Position numbers and translations under genes: made by a program. From NCBI GenBank assembly GCA_902490305.1, contig CABUDI010000025.1, positions 1 to 23,804 of the forward strand: a stretch of DNA of 23,804 nucleotides, read 5' to 3'. The stretch is from an uncultured Collinsella sp. (GTDB taxonomy: Bacteria > Actinomycetota > Coriobacteriia > Coriobacteriales > Coriobacteriaceae). Below the pieces are notes generated by a model. The model had not been told where the DNA came from. It did not search any database and saw only the letters and a program-made list of their open reading frames with translations. Shown piece after piece: positions 17,556-23,804 of the stretch (position 1 is the first letter of the stretch; the number at the start of each line of letters is the position of its first letter).

Positions 17556-18296
17556 CTACCCGCCCTCTCCGTAGAGCCGCCGATACGCGCTTAGCGCACC
17601 CTCGGCGCGTCCGGCAGGCCTTGCGAAATGGGATCCGGGAGACTTCGGCGCAGCATCATCTTGCGGAATGCTTCTAATGAGCCTCCCATCCTTCAAAAAC
17701 AGAATCTCATCGCACAGTCTATCGACCGAATCCAAGATGTGGGATGACATGATGATGCACGTACCAGAATCGGCCAGCTTCCTGAGAATCCCGGAATGCA
17801 AGTCCACCCTGCTGGGATCGAGCGCGTTCATGGGTTCATCCAACAGGAGGTACCGCGCACCCGTCGCATACGCAATCGCCAAGGTAAGCTGCTGCTTCAT
17901 ACCCTGGCTCAGAGCGCGGATCCTCATCTTCGCGAACTCGCCTATCTGCGTTTGCTCCACTACCTCCTCGATATCACGAGCATGCGGCCACATATCGCAA
18001 ACCATCTTGAGGTGATCTTCCGCACGCAATCCGGGATACAGCAGCGTTCCCTCACCAGGTGCATAGAAGATCATAGAACGGACCTCTCTCGCACCCGTAC
18101 CCTGCACCTCATCCAGAACGATGCTCCCGTCCACGCGAGGACCCGGCAAACCTGCCATCGCACGCAGCAACGTCGTCTTTCCATGCCCGTTCGGAGCGAC
18201 GAGACCGTAGACCGTACCCGGGGCAAACTCAGCGTTCACCGAATCTACGAGCACCTTCTTTCCATAAGAGATCGTCAGCGTTTGAAGGTCAATCAT
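17556..18296 (-). CDS. ABC transporter ATP-binding protein
   Basis: This is a stand-alone ATPase of 246 aa, placed directly after the 738-aa permease gene, which is presumably its partner. It has Walker A APNGHGKTT (about 36-44), signature LSQGMKQQ (about 132-139), Walker B YLLLDEP and the switch His in SSH. The rare APNG-H-GKTT form and the G-MKQQ signature match the fused ABC protein downstream. The in-frame ATG at 18305 abuts the purine-rich AAAGGGG with no spacing and overlaps the upstream stop (ATGA). The ATG at 18296 has 9-nt spacing and is therefore preferred. The C-terminal ~45 residues (after IRSIPQDD) are charged and outside the usual fold. Confidence 0.88.
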   Translation of the reverse strand: MIDLQTLTISYGKKVLVDSVNAEFAPGTVYGLVAPNGHGKTTLLRAMAGLPGPRVDGSIVLDEVQGTGAREVRSMIFYAPGEGTLLYPGLRAEDHLKMVCDMWPHARDIEEVVEQTQIGEFAKMRIRALSQGMKQQLTLAIAYATGARYLLLDEPMNALDPSRVDLHSGILRKLADSGTCIIMSSHILDSVDRLCDEILFLKDGRLIRSIPQDDAAPKSPGSHFARPAGRAEGALSAYRRLYGEGG

Positions 18297-18301
18297 CGAG
18301 A

Positions 18302-20518
18302 TCATCCCCTTTCGATCTTCGGAACACCCAGGCGCACCAACAACGGAGATACGGCGCCCAAGACCACCAGCAGAGCGCCCGATGCGCCGACGACCTCTCC
18401 AAAAGGCATCGCGTTCGTCCCTCGCCCAAGGAACCCAATCGTCCCCACCTGGGAAGCGGGATCAAACGAGGCGAATGGAGCCAGCAGCGCGGCGCCCATG
18501 CCCGCGCTTTCAACATGAGCGCTCAACGAACCCAACACCAAGAGAACCGCGCAAACCACTCCGGTGACAACGGGGCTGCGGCTAATCGCTGCTGTCAACG
18601 CAGCGACAACGGAAATCACGCCGTATGCCATGACCAGCAACGGAACGCTACGCAACACCGCCTCCCCCACCATGGACGTTGTCGAAGCCCCCGCTCGAAT
18701 GAGAGCGACGGGATACTCCGATCCACCCGCACCGTTCTTAATCGCGGACACAACTGCAGCGGGAACCATCGACACCAAAAGCAGCGTCAAGCCAAGCAGG
18801 AGAGACAACGCAACAGCCGTCAGAAAACGCACATGCGCTGTTGCGGGGACTTGGAAAACCAGAAGGGAACGGCACTGCAGGTGGGTGCACGCAAGCGATG
18901 TGACAACCACGGGCAACAGCCAAAACAAGGAGGGAAGCGCTGCCTGGAAATACGAAAGGAGGATTAATGGGGGCATCTTCGTACTTAACTCGTAAACCTT
19001 GGGGTCCGGCAAGCTCGCGATCGACTCGAGCAGAAGGGCGCGCGCCTCCGCACGAGAAGGAGTCTCCGGCTCGATTCCGATCGATTGCAGGAGGGTCGCA
19101 TCTGCCGCGCCCAGTTCGCCTCGAGCGCGCTCGTACGTCGCAAGGCTTCGAAACCCCTCCGCAGGCGTAGGCGCGTACACAAAACCCGAAAGAGCATCTC
19201 GCATGTCTTCCAGGGCCGTTTTGCCCTCGACATCCATATTCGCAGCGTCCTGCTCTAGATACCGATCTATTGAACGGAGCTCCCCATCCCTATACCGAAC
19301 AGCGGAAACGTCATCAGCGTCAGGAAACACCTCGACCAGAGCCGGGGCCAGCATCGTCGTCGACATTGCAATCGCGCATACGGCGAGGGCAGGAGAATGC
19401 AGGAGCAGTTTCCCCATCGTTCTTACGTATGCAACGGCGGAGGCACAAGCGCTCGAACGAGTTGCCGCTCTCGATGCGGTGAAGGAACCTCTCTCAAGAC
19501 AAATCGGGGGCATCGGGCGCGCGCAGCCGCTCTTTCCAGCAACGCAAAGCAGGCTAATTGCCAGCACCTCGATCCCGATTGCGCATACGAGGGTAATCGC
19601 GCCACGCTCGAAGCAAAGTCCGGGCAGATTCACTATCTGCGTTGTCGGGTACGGGCTATAGGCGCCGACGGTCAACTCGGTGTTCGCATACGAAAGGGGA
19701 TTCAACAGGGCGAACTCGCGTAAAGCGATGGATCTTCCGTAATACCCGGGAACCATCGTCACCCCCATCAGGGCACATACGAACACGATTCCAAGCGTAG
19801 GGTTATTGGCAATCTTCACGGCAAGGTGAACGACAAGCGAGATGAACGCTGCCACCAAGAATTGCAAGATGGCCGTCTGCGCGAACACCAGCCAAGCCGG
19901 TTTGATAACCGGAGTCGCATATTGAATGTAGCCTATCGGATAGAACGGCGAGCCCGGGCCATTCTTCACAAGCGCGGCGATTATCCCTGGAAGATTGATG
20001 GCGAGGACGGCAAGCATTGCAAAAACACTCGCCCATACGCTCGATGCAACAAGTCTACCCAGCTCGCCCATCGGTGCCTGGATGATGAGCTTTTCACGTT
20101 TGTTAAGACGCGCGGCAAGGAACGAGACGGCAACGGCCGTTGCGACCCATAGCAAGTACTCCTTCGATCCGTCATAATAGGTGTACTCTCCATCCGATAT
20201 CTGCAGAAACGGAAGTAGGGGAGAGAGCGGTGCCAAGATAAGACGTCCCGCGGCAAGAGGGTACAGAAGCGCGGGCATGCTTGATGAAGAGGTATAGACA
20301 CCGTCCTCCCCCGCATTCACAAGCGCATCCGCATAGGATGCTGACAATTCCTGCTCAACACGGGTTATTCCCGACTCGAGGTATTCGACCCGTCCGTCGA
20401 TGCCAGCCGCGCTCCTGAAGACGGGCAGAGCACAAAGAACCATCAACGCAACAACGACAACACAGAGCGACCTGGAGGAGAGAAGCGACCTAAAGATCGC
20501 CTTCGAGATTTTGAGCAT
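18302..20518 (-). CDS. Double-length ABC-2-like permease (two fused transmembrane domains)
   Basis: This is an integral-membrane protein of 738 aa made of two related halves. Each half starts with a signal-anchor-like helix (about 16-34 and 374-392). A loop of 80-120 polar residues follows in each, and then five or more helices. The motif KNGPGSPFYPI (185-195) recurs as KNGAGGSEYPV (593-603), about 409 residues apart, which supports internal duplication. It presumably pairs with the ATPase gene that follows after a few bases, giving a two-gene exporter. The start is uncertain: ATG at 20518 or GTG at 20527, neither with a strong Shine-Dalgarno site. The substrate is unknown. The divergent DUF2975/HTH genes may control it. 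Confidence 0.8.
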   Translation of the reverse strand: MLKISKAIFRSLLSSRSLCVVVVALMVLCALPVFRSAAGIDGRVEYLESGITRVEQELSASYADALVNAGEDGVYTSSSSMPALLYPLAAGRLILAPLSPLLPFLQISDGEYTYYDGSKEYLLWVATAVAVSFLAARLNKREKLIIQAPMGELGRLVASSVWASVFAMLAVLAINLPGIIAALVKNGPGSPFYPIGYIQYATPVIKPAWLVFAQTAILQFLVAAFISLVVHLAVKIANNPTLGIVFVCALMGVTMVPGYYGRSIALREFALLNPLSYANTELTVGAYSPYPTTQIVNLPGLCFERGAITLVCAIGIEVLAISLLCVAGKSGCARPMPPICLERGSFTASRAATRSSACASAVAYVRTMGKLLLHSPALAVCAIAMSTTMLAPALVEVFPDADDVSAVRYRDGELRSIDRYLEQDAANMDVEGKTALEDMRDALSGFVYAPTPAEGFRSLATYERARGELGAADATLLQSIGIEPETPSRAEARALLLESIASLPDPKVYELSTKMPPLILLSYFQAALPSLFWLLPVVVTSLACTHLQCRSLLVFQVPATAHVRFLTAVALSLLLGLTLLLVSMVPAAVVSAIKNGAGGSEYPVALIRAGASTTSMVGEAVLRSVPLLVMAYGVISVVAALTAAISRSPVVTGVVCAVLLVLGSLSAHVESAGMGAALLAPFASFDPASQVGTIGFLGRGTNAMPFGEVVGASGALLVVLGAVSPLLVRLGVPKIERG

Positions 20519-20573
20519 ACGTATCACCAGCTCGTTTCAACACGATTCAGCCCGATGCGCGGGGTTACGGTTG

Positions 20574-20619
20574 CAGCATGCTGTGATTACTTGCCGGCAA
20601 AGTCAATTTAACATAAACT
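20574..20619 (+). promoter_or_regulatory. Divergent promoter region with two short palindromes
   Basis: On the plus strand TTGCCG (20591-20596), a 17-base spacer and TAAACT (20614-20619) form a plausible sigma-70 promoter for the DUF2975/HTH pair. TTGCCGGCAA (20591-20600) and CAGCATGCTG (20574-20583) are perfect 10-base palindromes. On the minus strand, TTGACT at about 20601-20606 could be a -35 box for the permease gene. Overlap of palindromes with promoter elements suggests operator sites for the HTH protein; this is inference. Confidence 0.5.
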
Positions 20620-20662
20620 GTTAAAAAGTATCCTGAGATTTTTAAATTCTTCGGAGGTTGTT

Positions 20663-21175
20663 ATGAGTTCTGACAATCGCACTCCCCGGCTTCATTCCTT
20701 CCGTATCGCGTGTGCGATAGCCTCTACAGCCCTTTGCGTCACCGCCATCGCACAAGTGGCGTTCTCCTTAAAGCCAGCAATCGAAGTGCTCAACAACCCT
20801 GTAATTGCAGACTCCCCCGCATATCCAGCCCTTGCGATCTCGACATTGGCCCCTGCCGTCATCGGTATCGCTACGACCATCCTCAGCGCCGTTCTCGTGT
20901 GGACAATCAAGAGCGCAGACCCCTTCAAGAAAGGGTCTGCGACATGCTTGAAGGTGCTCGGCATTCTCTTCATTGTTCAAGCTGCCACCAGCCTCTACGC
21001 CGGCTCACTCGAAGCCTCCGTCTCGATGTTTGGCGGCGAGGGGACCGTCGGCACCCAAGAGATCGCTTCATCATTCGACTGGACCTCTCTGGTTCTCGGC
21101 ATCGTCTTGTTCATGCTTTCCCAGCTCTTCCTGTACGCTCGAGAGCTGTACCTCGACTCCGACGAAATTGCGTAA
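20663..21175 (+). CDS. DUF2975-like four-helix membrane protein
   Basis: The 170-aa protein has four predicted membrane helices (about 14-36, 57-81, 95-115 and 140-160) and short loops. Its size, topology and tight linkage to a small Cro/CI-type regulator fit the DUF2975 family, whose function is not established. The ATG follows CGGAGG by 6 nt. The regulator gene starts 9 nt after its stop. It is transcribed away from the ABC permease gene across a shared promoter region, so it may be part of the same regulatory unit. One possibility is an anti-regulator or envelope-stress sensor. The family assignment is by memory of size and context. Confidence 0.75.
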   Translation: MSSDNRTPRLHSFRIACAIASTALCVTAIAQVAFSLKPAIEVLNNPVIADSPAYPALAISTLAPAVIGIATTILSAVLVWTIKSADPFKKGSATCLKVLGILFIVQAATSLYAGSLEASVSMFGGEGTVGTQEIASSFDWTSLVLGIVLFMLSQLFLYARELYLDSDEIA

Positions 21176-21184
21176 GGAAACGCC

Positions 21185-21436
21185 ATGCCCGTAATTGTTC
21201 GCCTCGACAAGATCATGGCCGAGCGAAAGATTTCCTCGAACGAACTTGCCGAAAGGATTGGAACCACGCCCGTGAACCTGTCCCGTATTAAAAAAGGGCA
21301 TATTCGCGGCATTCGCTTCAACACGCTCGAGCAGCTATGCCTCGCCCTTCGTTGTCAACCCGGAGACCTTCTCGAAGTCATGAGCGAAGAGGATGCCCGA
21401 AAGGAGTTCGGACTCGATTGGTCTGCCGAGGACTAG
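21185..21436 (+). CDS. Small Cro/CI-type HTH transcriptional regulator (YozG-like)
   Basis: This is a DNA-binding protein of 83 aa made almost only of one XRE/HTH_26-type domain. It reads LDKIMAERKISSNELAERIG (about 7-26) with the recognition helix around TPVNLSRIKKG (28-38). NTLEQLCLALRCQPGDLL follows at about 46-63, which is the hallmark of this small-regulator family. The ribosome-binding site AAGGA overlaps the stop of the DUF2975-like gene, so the two are coupled. It probably binds the palindromes in the divergent promoter region (20574-20600) and controls itself and perhaps the ABC genes. Direct evidence of targets is lacking. Confidence 0.88.
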   Translation: MPVIVRLDKIMAERKISSNELAERIGTTPVNLSRIKKGHIRGIRFNTLEQLCLALRCQPGDLLEVMSEEDARKEFGLDWSAED

Positions 21437-21440
21437 AGGG

Positions 21441-21608
21441 CGCGACGAGACTCGTCCCCGCGTTCAAGAGTCCATCGAGACGCTCCAAGCGTTCGGCTAC
21501 GGCGTCACCGAGCCGGACGACCGAAATATCGTCATACGCGACGTGAAGACGATCAGTTGGCTCTACCCCACCGAGTACGCGGCAGTGCTGGGGCCATCCC
21601 GACTGAGG
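21441..21608 (+). pseudogene. Orphan coding-like fragment, family not recognised
   Basis: This 56-codon stretch has no stop codon and mostly G or C in third positions. Its sequence looks protein-like (for example ETLQAFGYGVTEPDD and IVIRDVKTISWLYPTEYA). It has no start codon of its own with a ribosome-binding site, and its frame differs from the HTH gene just upstream. Downstream it dissolves into GC-rich hairpin sequence. It looks like the C-terminal or middle part of a lost gene. I could not assign a family. Confidence 0.45.
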
Positions 21609-21663
21609 CCACGGTGCCCTGATATAGGTGGCGCCCGCGGTGGCACCGCGGGGCGGTATCCAG

Positions 21664-21706
21664 CGGGGGCGTCCCCTACCGAATGGCGGGGGATGCCCCC
21701 CGTTTT
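21664..21706 (+). terminator. GC-rich terminator-like hairpin
   Basis: CGGGGGCGTCCCC pairs with GGGGATGCCCCCCG, with one bulged base and a loop of about ten bases. TTTT follows at 21703-21706. It is the first terminator-like structure downstream of the DUF2975/HTH pair, about 230 nt after the HTH stop. Confidence 0.6.
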
Positions 21707-21976
21707 CAGTTTGGAATCAGCCGTCGGAGGCGTTCGGCTGACTGCGGGAACGGCCTATCCGCCCAATGTGTTCGGCTGAAATCGGAAATCAACTCAACAC
21801 GAGCTGGACACGCTCCAGACGGCTCTTCCCCATGTGGCCTGCCCCCTCACGCTCATGTTGCAGACGTGTAACGCCGCAGTAAGCACACCCCTTTTGGCGC
21901 CAGACAGGTACAATGATGAACACTGTACCGTAGCGGAGCGCCCCGCGCACGCCGCAACCACGCGAAAGGGTTTCCC

Positions 21977-22264
21977 ATGGCCGAGATCTCGTCCTCCCGT
22001 ATCGTCATCACCGTCCTTGGCAAGAACCGCCCCGGCATCGTCGCCGGCGTCACCCGTGTTCTGGGCGAGGCCAACGTCGACATCCGCGACATTACGCAGT
22101 CCATTATCGAGGACATCTTCACCATGACCATGCTGGCCGACACCGCCGAGTCCAAGCTCGACTTCGCCGAGCTGCAGAAGGCGCTGGCAGAGGCCGGCGA
22201 GCTTTCGGGCGTCAACGTGTCCATCCAGCGCGAGGACGTCTTTAACTTTATGTACCGCCTGTAG
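21977..22264 (+). CDS. ACT-domain protein (UPF0237 family)
   Basis: This is a single ACT domain of 95 aa, a fold that binds small ligands, often amino acids, and regulates enzymes or transcription. It begins RIVITVLGKNRPGIVAGVT (about 8-26), the classic ACT beta-alpha start with the ligand-proximal Gly-Ile. It continues with NVDIRDITQSIIEDIFTM and ends in the family-typical NFMYRL. Members are usually next to a UPF0210 (DUF711) gene; here the next gene is citrate synthase, 78 nt downstream. The ATG has AAAGGG about 7 nt upstream. Its partner or ligand is unknown. Confidence 0.9.
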   Translation: MAEISSSRIVITVLGKNRPGIVAGVTRVLGEANVDIRDITQSIIEDIFTMTMLADTAESKLDFAELQKALAEAGELSGVNVSIQREDVFNFMYRL

Positions 22265-22270
22265 CGAACA

Positions 22271-22327
22271 GGCCGTGTGGGAACAGGCTGGCGCATCTGC
22301 ACTCAAGCACGCCGCCCCCACACGGCC
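22271..22327 (+). promoter_or_regulatory. 11-bp inverted repeat in the citrate synthase leader
   Basis: GGCCGTGTGGG (22271-22281) and CCCACACGGCC (22317-22327) are perfect inverted arms. The 35-base loop could fold further (GGCG with CGCC). The structure fills most of the gap between the ACT gene and citrate synthase and ends just before the Shine-Dalgarno site (AGAGGAG, about 22331-22337). It has no T-run. A role in translation control or mRNA stability is possible. Confidence 0.55.
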
Positions 22328-22342
22328 CCGAGAGGAGCGCGC

Positions 22343-23761
22343 ATGGCTTACGACGCCAAGAAAATCTACTACCGCTTTGACGATCACCTGAGCCGCCTGG
22401 TTCTGGACTATGAAGCGAGCCGCCAGATTTCGCCCGAAAGCGAAAATCTCTACTATGGCCTGCCGACCGACCCTTACGACGAGGATCTGTTCGTCGAGCA
22501 TAACGTCAAGCGCGGCCTGCGCAATGCCGACGGCTCGGGCGTGGTCGCGGGCCTTACCCGCATCTCGGACGTGCACGGCTACAACAAGGTCGACGGCAAG
22601 GTCGTGCCCGATCAGGGCAAGCTCACGCTTCGCGGCTACAGCATCGAGGATCTGGTCAACAATGCCCAGGCCGAGAATCGCTACGGCTACGAGGAAGTCG
22701 CCTATCTGCTTATCACGGGTTCGCTGCCCAACAAGGAAGAGCTCGACGGCTTTTGCGAGCGCCTGGGCGCCTTTAGACATCTGAGCGACGAGTACGTCAA
22801 AGAGTTCCCTATGACCACGGTGTCGTCGAGCATCATGAACGTGCTCCAGCGCGCCGTGCTGCTGCTCTACGCCTTCGATGCCGAACCAGACGTGATCACG
22901 CCCGAGCATGAGATCGACGTGGCTATTTCCATGCTCGCACGTCTCCCGCGCATCGCCGCCTTCGCACACATGGCCTCGATCGCCAAGCTTCGCGGCTCCG
23001 AGGTTCACGTGCCGCACCCCACGCCCGGCCTCTCCACCGCCGAGACCATCCTACAGGTGCTCCGCGGCGGTATGGCGTTCACCCGCGATGAGGCCATGCT
23101 GCTCGACGTGATGCTCATGCTGCATGCAGAGCACGGCGGCGGCAACAACTCCACGTTTGCCTGCCGCGTGCTGTCCTCCTCGGCCACCGACCCGTATTCC
23201 GCCTACGCCGCGGCCATCGGCTCGCTCAAGGGCCCGCGCCACGGCGGCGCCAACGCCAAGGTCGTGTCCATGCACGAGGACATCCGTGCGCATGTCTCCA
23301 ATTGGGAGGACGAGGACGAGGTCGCGGCCTACCTGGGCAAGATCCTCGACAAGCAGGCCTTCGACGGCACCGGCCTCATCTACGGCATGGGCCACGCCGT
23401 CTATACGCTGAGCGACCCGCGCGCCGAGGTCTGCCGCCGTTACGCGCGCTCGCTTGCCGCCAAGAAGGACTTGGGCGAGGAGTTCGCGCTCATCGAGCGC
23501 ATCGAGCGCCTGGCCCCGCAGGTGATGCGCGACCACGGCATGACCAAACCCATCTGCGCCAACATCGACCTGTACACGGGCTTTATTTACAAAATGCTCG
23601 GCGTGCCCGAGACGCTCTTTACGCCGCTGTTCGCCGTCGCCCGCATGGCCGGCTGGTCGGCGCACCGCATGGAAGAGCTCTTCTGCGCGCACCGCATCAT
23701 CCGCCCCGCCTACCGCCCGATTATCGAGCCGCTGGAGTACAAGCCACTCGCCGACCGATAG
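22343..23761 (+). CDS. Citrate synthase (citrate/2-methylcitrate synthase family)
   Basis: This enzyme condenses oxaloacetate with acetyl-CoA, or a related acyl-CoA, to form citrate and feeds the oxidative TCA branch toward glutamate. It is 472 aa. The catalytic residues are recognisable: H264 in LHAEHGGGN, H351 in GMGHAVY and D409 in NIDLYTGF. The substrate-binding GPRHGGAN (298-305) and the RIIRPAYRP C-terminal segment are also present. The HAEHGGG form, in place of the HADHE of better-known enzymes, is typical of one branch of the family. ATG at 22343 has AGAGGAG about 5 nt upstream; an earlier in-frame start would run through the leader hairpin. Strict citrate versus methylcitrate use cannot be decided. 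Confidence 0.93.
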   Translation: MAYDAKKIYYRFDDHLSRLVLDYEASRQISPESENLYYGLPTDPYDEDLFVEHNVKRGLRNADGSGVVAGLTRISDVHGYNKVDGKVVPDQGKLTLRGYSIEDLVNNAQAENRYGYEEVAYLLITGSLPNKEELDGFCERLGAFRHLSDEYVKEFPMTTVSSSIMNVLQRAVLLLYAFDAEPDVITPEHEIDVAISMLARLPRIAAFAHMASIAKLRGSEVHVPHPTPGLSTAETILQVLRGGMAFTRDEAMLLDVMLMLHAEHGGGNNSTFACRVLSSSATDPYSAYAAAIGSLKGPRHGGANAKVVSMHEDIRAHVSNWEDEDEVAAYLGKILDKQAFDGTGLIYGMGHAVYTLSDPRAEVCRRYARSLAAKKDLGEEFALIERIERLAPQVMRDHGMTKPICANIDLYTGFIYKMLGVPETLFTPLFAVARMAGWSAHRMEELFCAHRIIRPAYRPIIEPLEYKPLADR

Positions 23762-23804
23762 GACGCGGACCGTTATAGAACTCGAGCGTAAACTTGAGAT
23801 CGGA

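Larger units (their letters stand above)
21437..21976. other. 540-bp gene-poor region
   Basis: No intact gene was found. It contains a coding-like fragment (21441-21608), GC-rich hairpins including a plus-strand terminator (21664-21706), a direct repeat of GTTCGGCTGA (21732-21741 and 21770-21779) and the upstream region of the ACT gene. GGTACA and TGTACC face each other there at 21907-21912 and 21924-21929. The rest, about 21780-21900, shows nothing recognisable. Confidence 0.7.

Overview
The window is about 23.8 kb of GC-rich DNA. Coding is dense, GTG and ATG starts follow strong Shine-Dalgarno sites, and a housekeeping block lies on the minus strand. Protein sequences (two-gene transketolase, FtsE with a Pro/Ala/Gln-rich N-terminal extension, bL31 with an Ala/Lys/Glu-rich tail, SecA with a C-terminal zinc motif) and gene order suggest a Coriobacteriia actinomycete, most likely Collinsella or a close relative. 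That placement is inference; no rRNA or other definitive marker is present.

Layout. (1) 1-1880: an IS110-family element whose upstream non-coding region and first ~20 codons are tandemly duplicated with a 331-bp period. The intact DEDD/Tnp_20 transposase is at 604-1761. The non-coding part is where IS110 elements encode their bridge RNA, so two candidate bridge RNA copies are present. (2) 1893-14489, all minus strand: rpmE, secA-prfB (overlapping), a YitT-family membrane protein, a split transketolase pair, ftsE-ftsX (overlapping) and rnr. Rho-independent terminators follow rpmE, prfB, the transketolase pair and ftsX. Long palindromes occupy the gaps at 6383-6505 and 13852-13985. (3) 14490-15163: a candidate bL31 leader, a further palindrome and the decayed remains of a BrnT/BrnA-type toxin-antitoxin pair. 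(4) 15164-20518, minus strand: two adjacent, apparently paralogous ABC modules. One has a permease fused to its ATPase plus a small anchored protein. The other has a double-length permease plus a separate ATPase. (5) 20663-21436, plus strand, divergent from the ABC genes: a DUF2975-type four-helix membrane protein and a small Cro/CI-type regulator. (6) 21437-21976: a gene-poor stretch with a coding-like fragment and GC-rich hairpins. (7) 21977-23761, plus strand: an ACT-domain protein and citrate synthase, separated by a leader containing an 11-bp inverted repeat.

How the parts relate. The minus-strand block covers translation (bL31, RF2), protein export (SecA), central carbon metabolism (transketolase), divisome control (FtsEX) and RNA turnover (RNase R). 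The ABC region with its divergent regulator looks like an accessory exporter or immunity island. Three permease domains there share an NG-x-G-...-YP(I/V) signature, which suggests domain duplication and refusion. The items most worth a second look are the duplicated bridge-RNA region, the compact ABC island with its DUF2975/HTH pair, the decayed BrnTA locus, the SPF-to-SPT change in RF2 and the intergenic palindromes.
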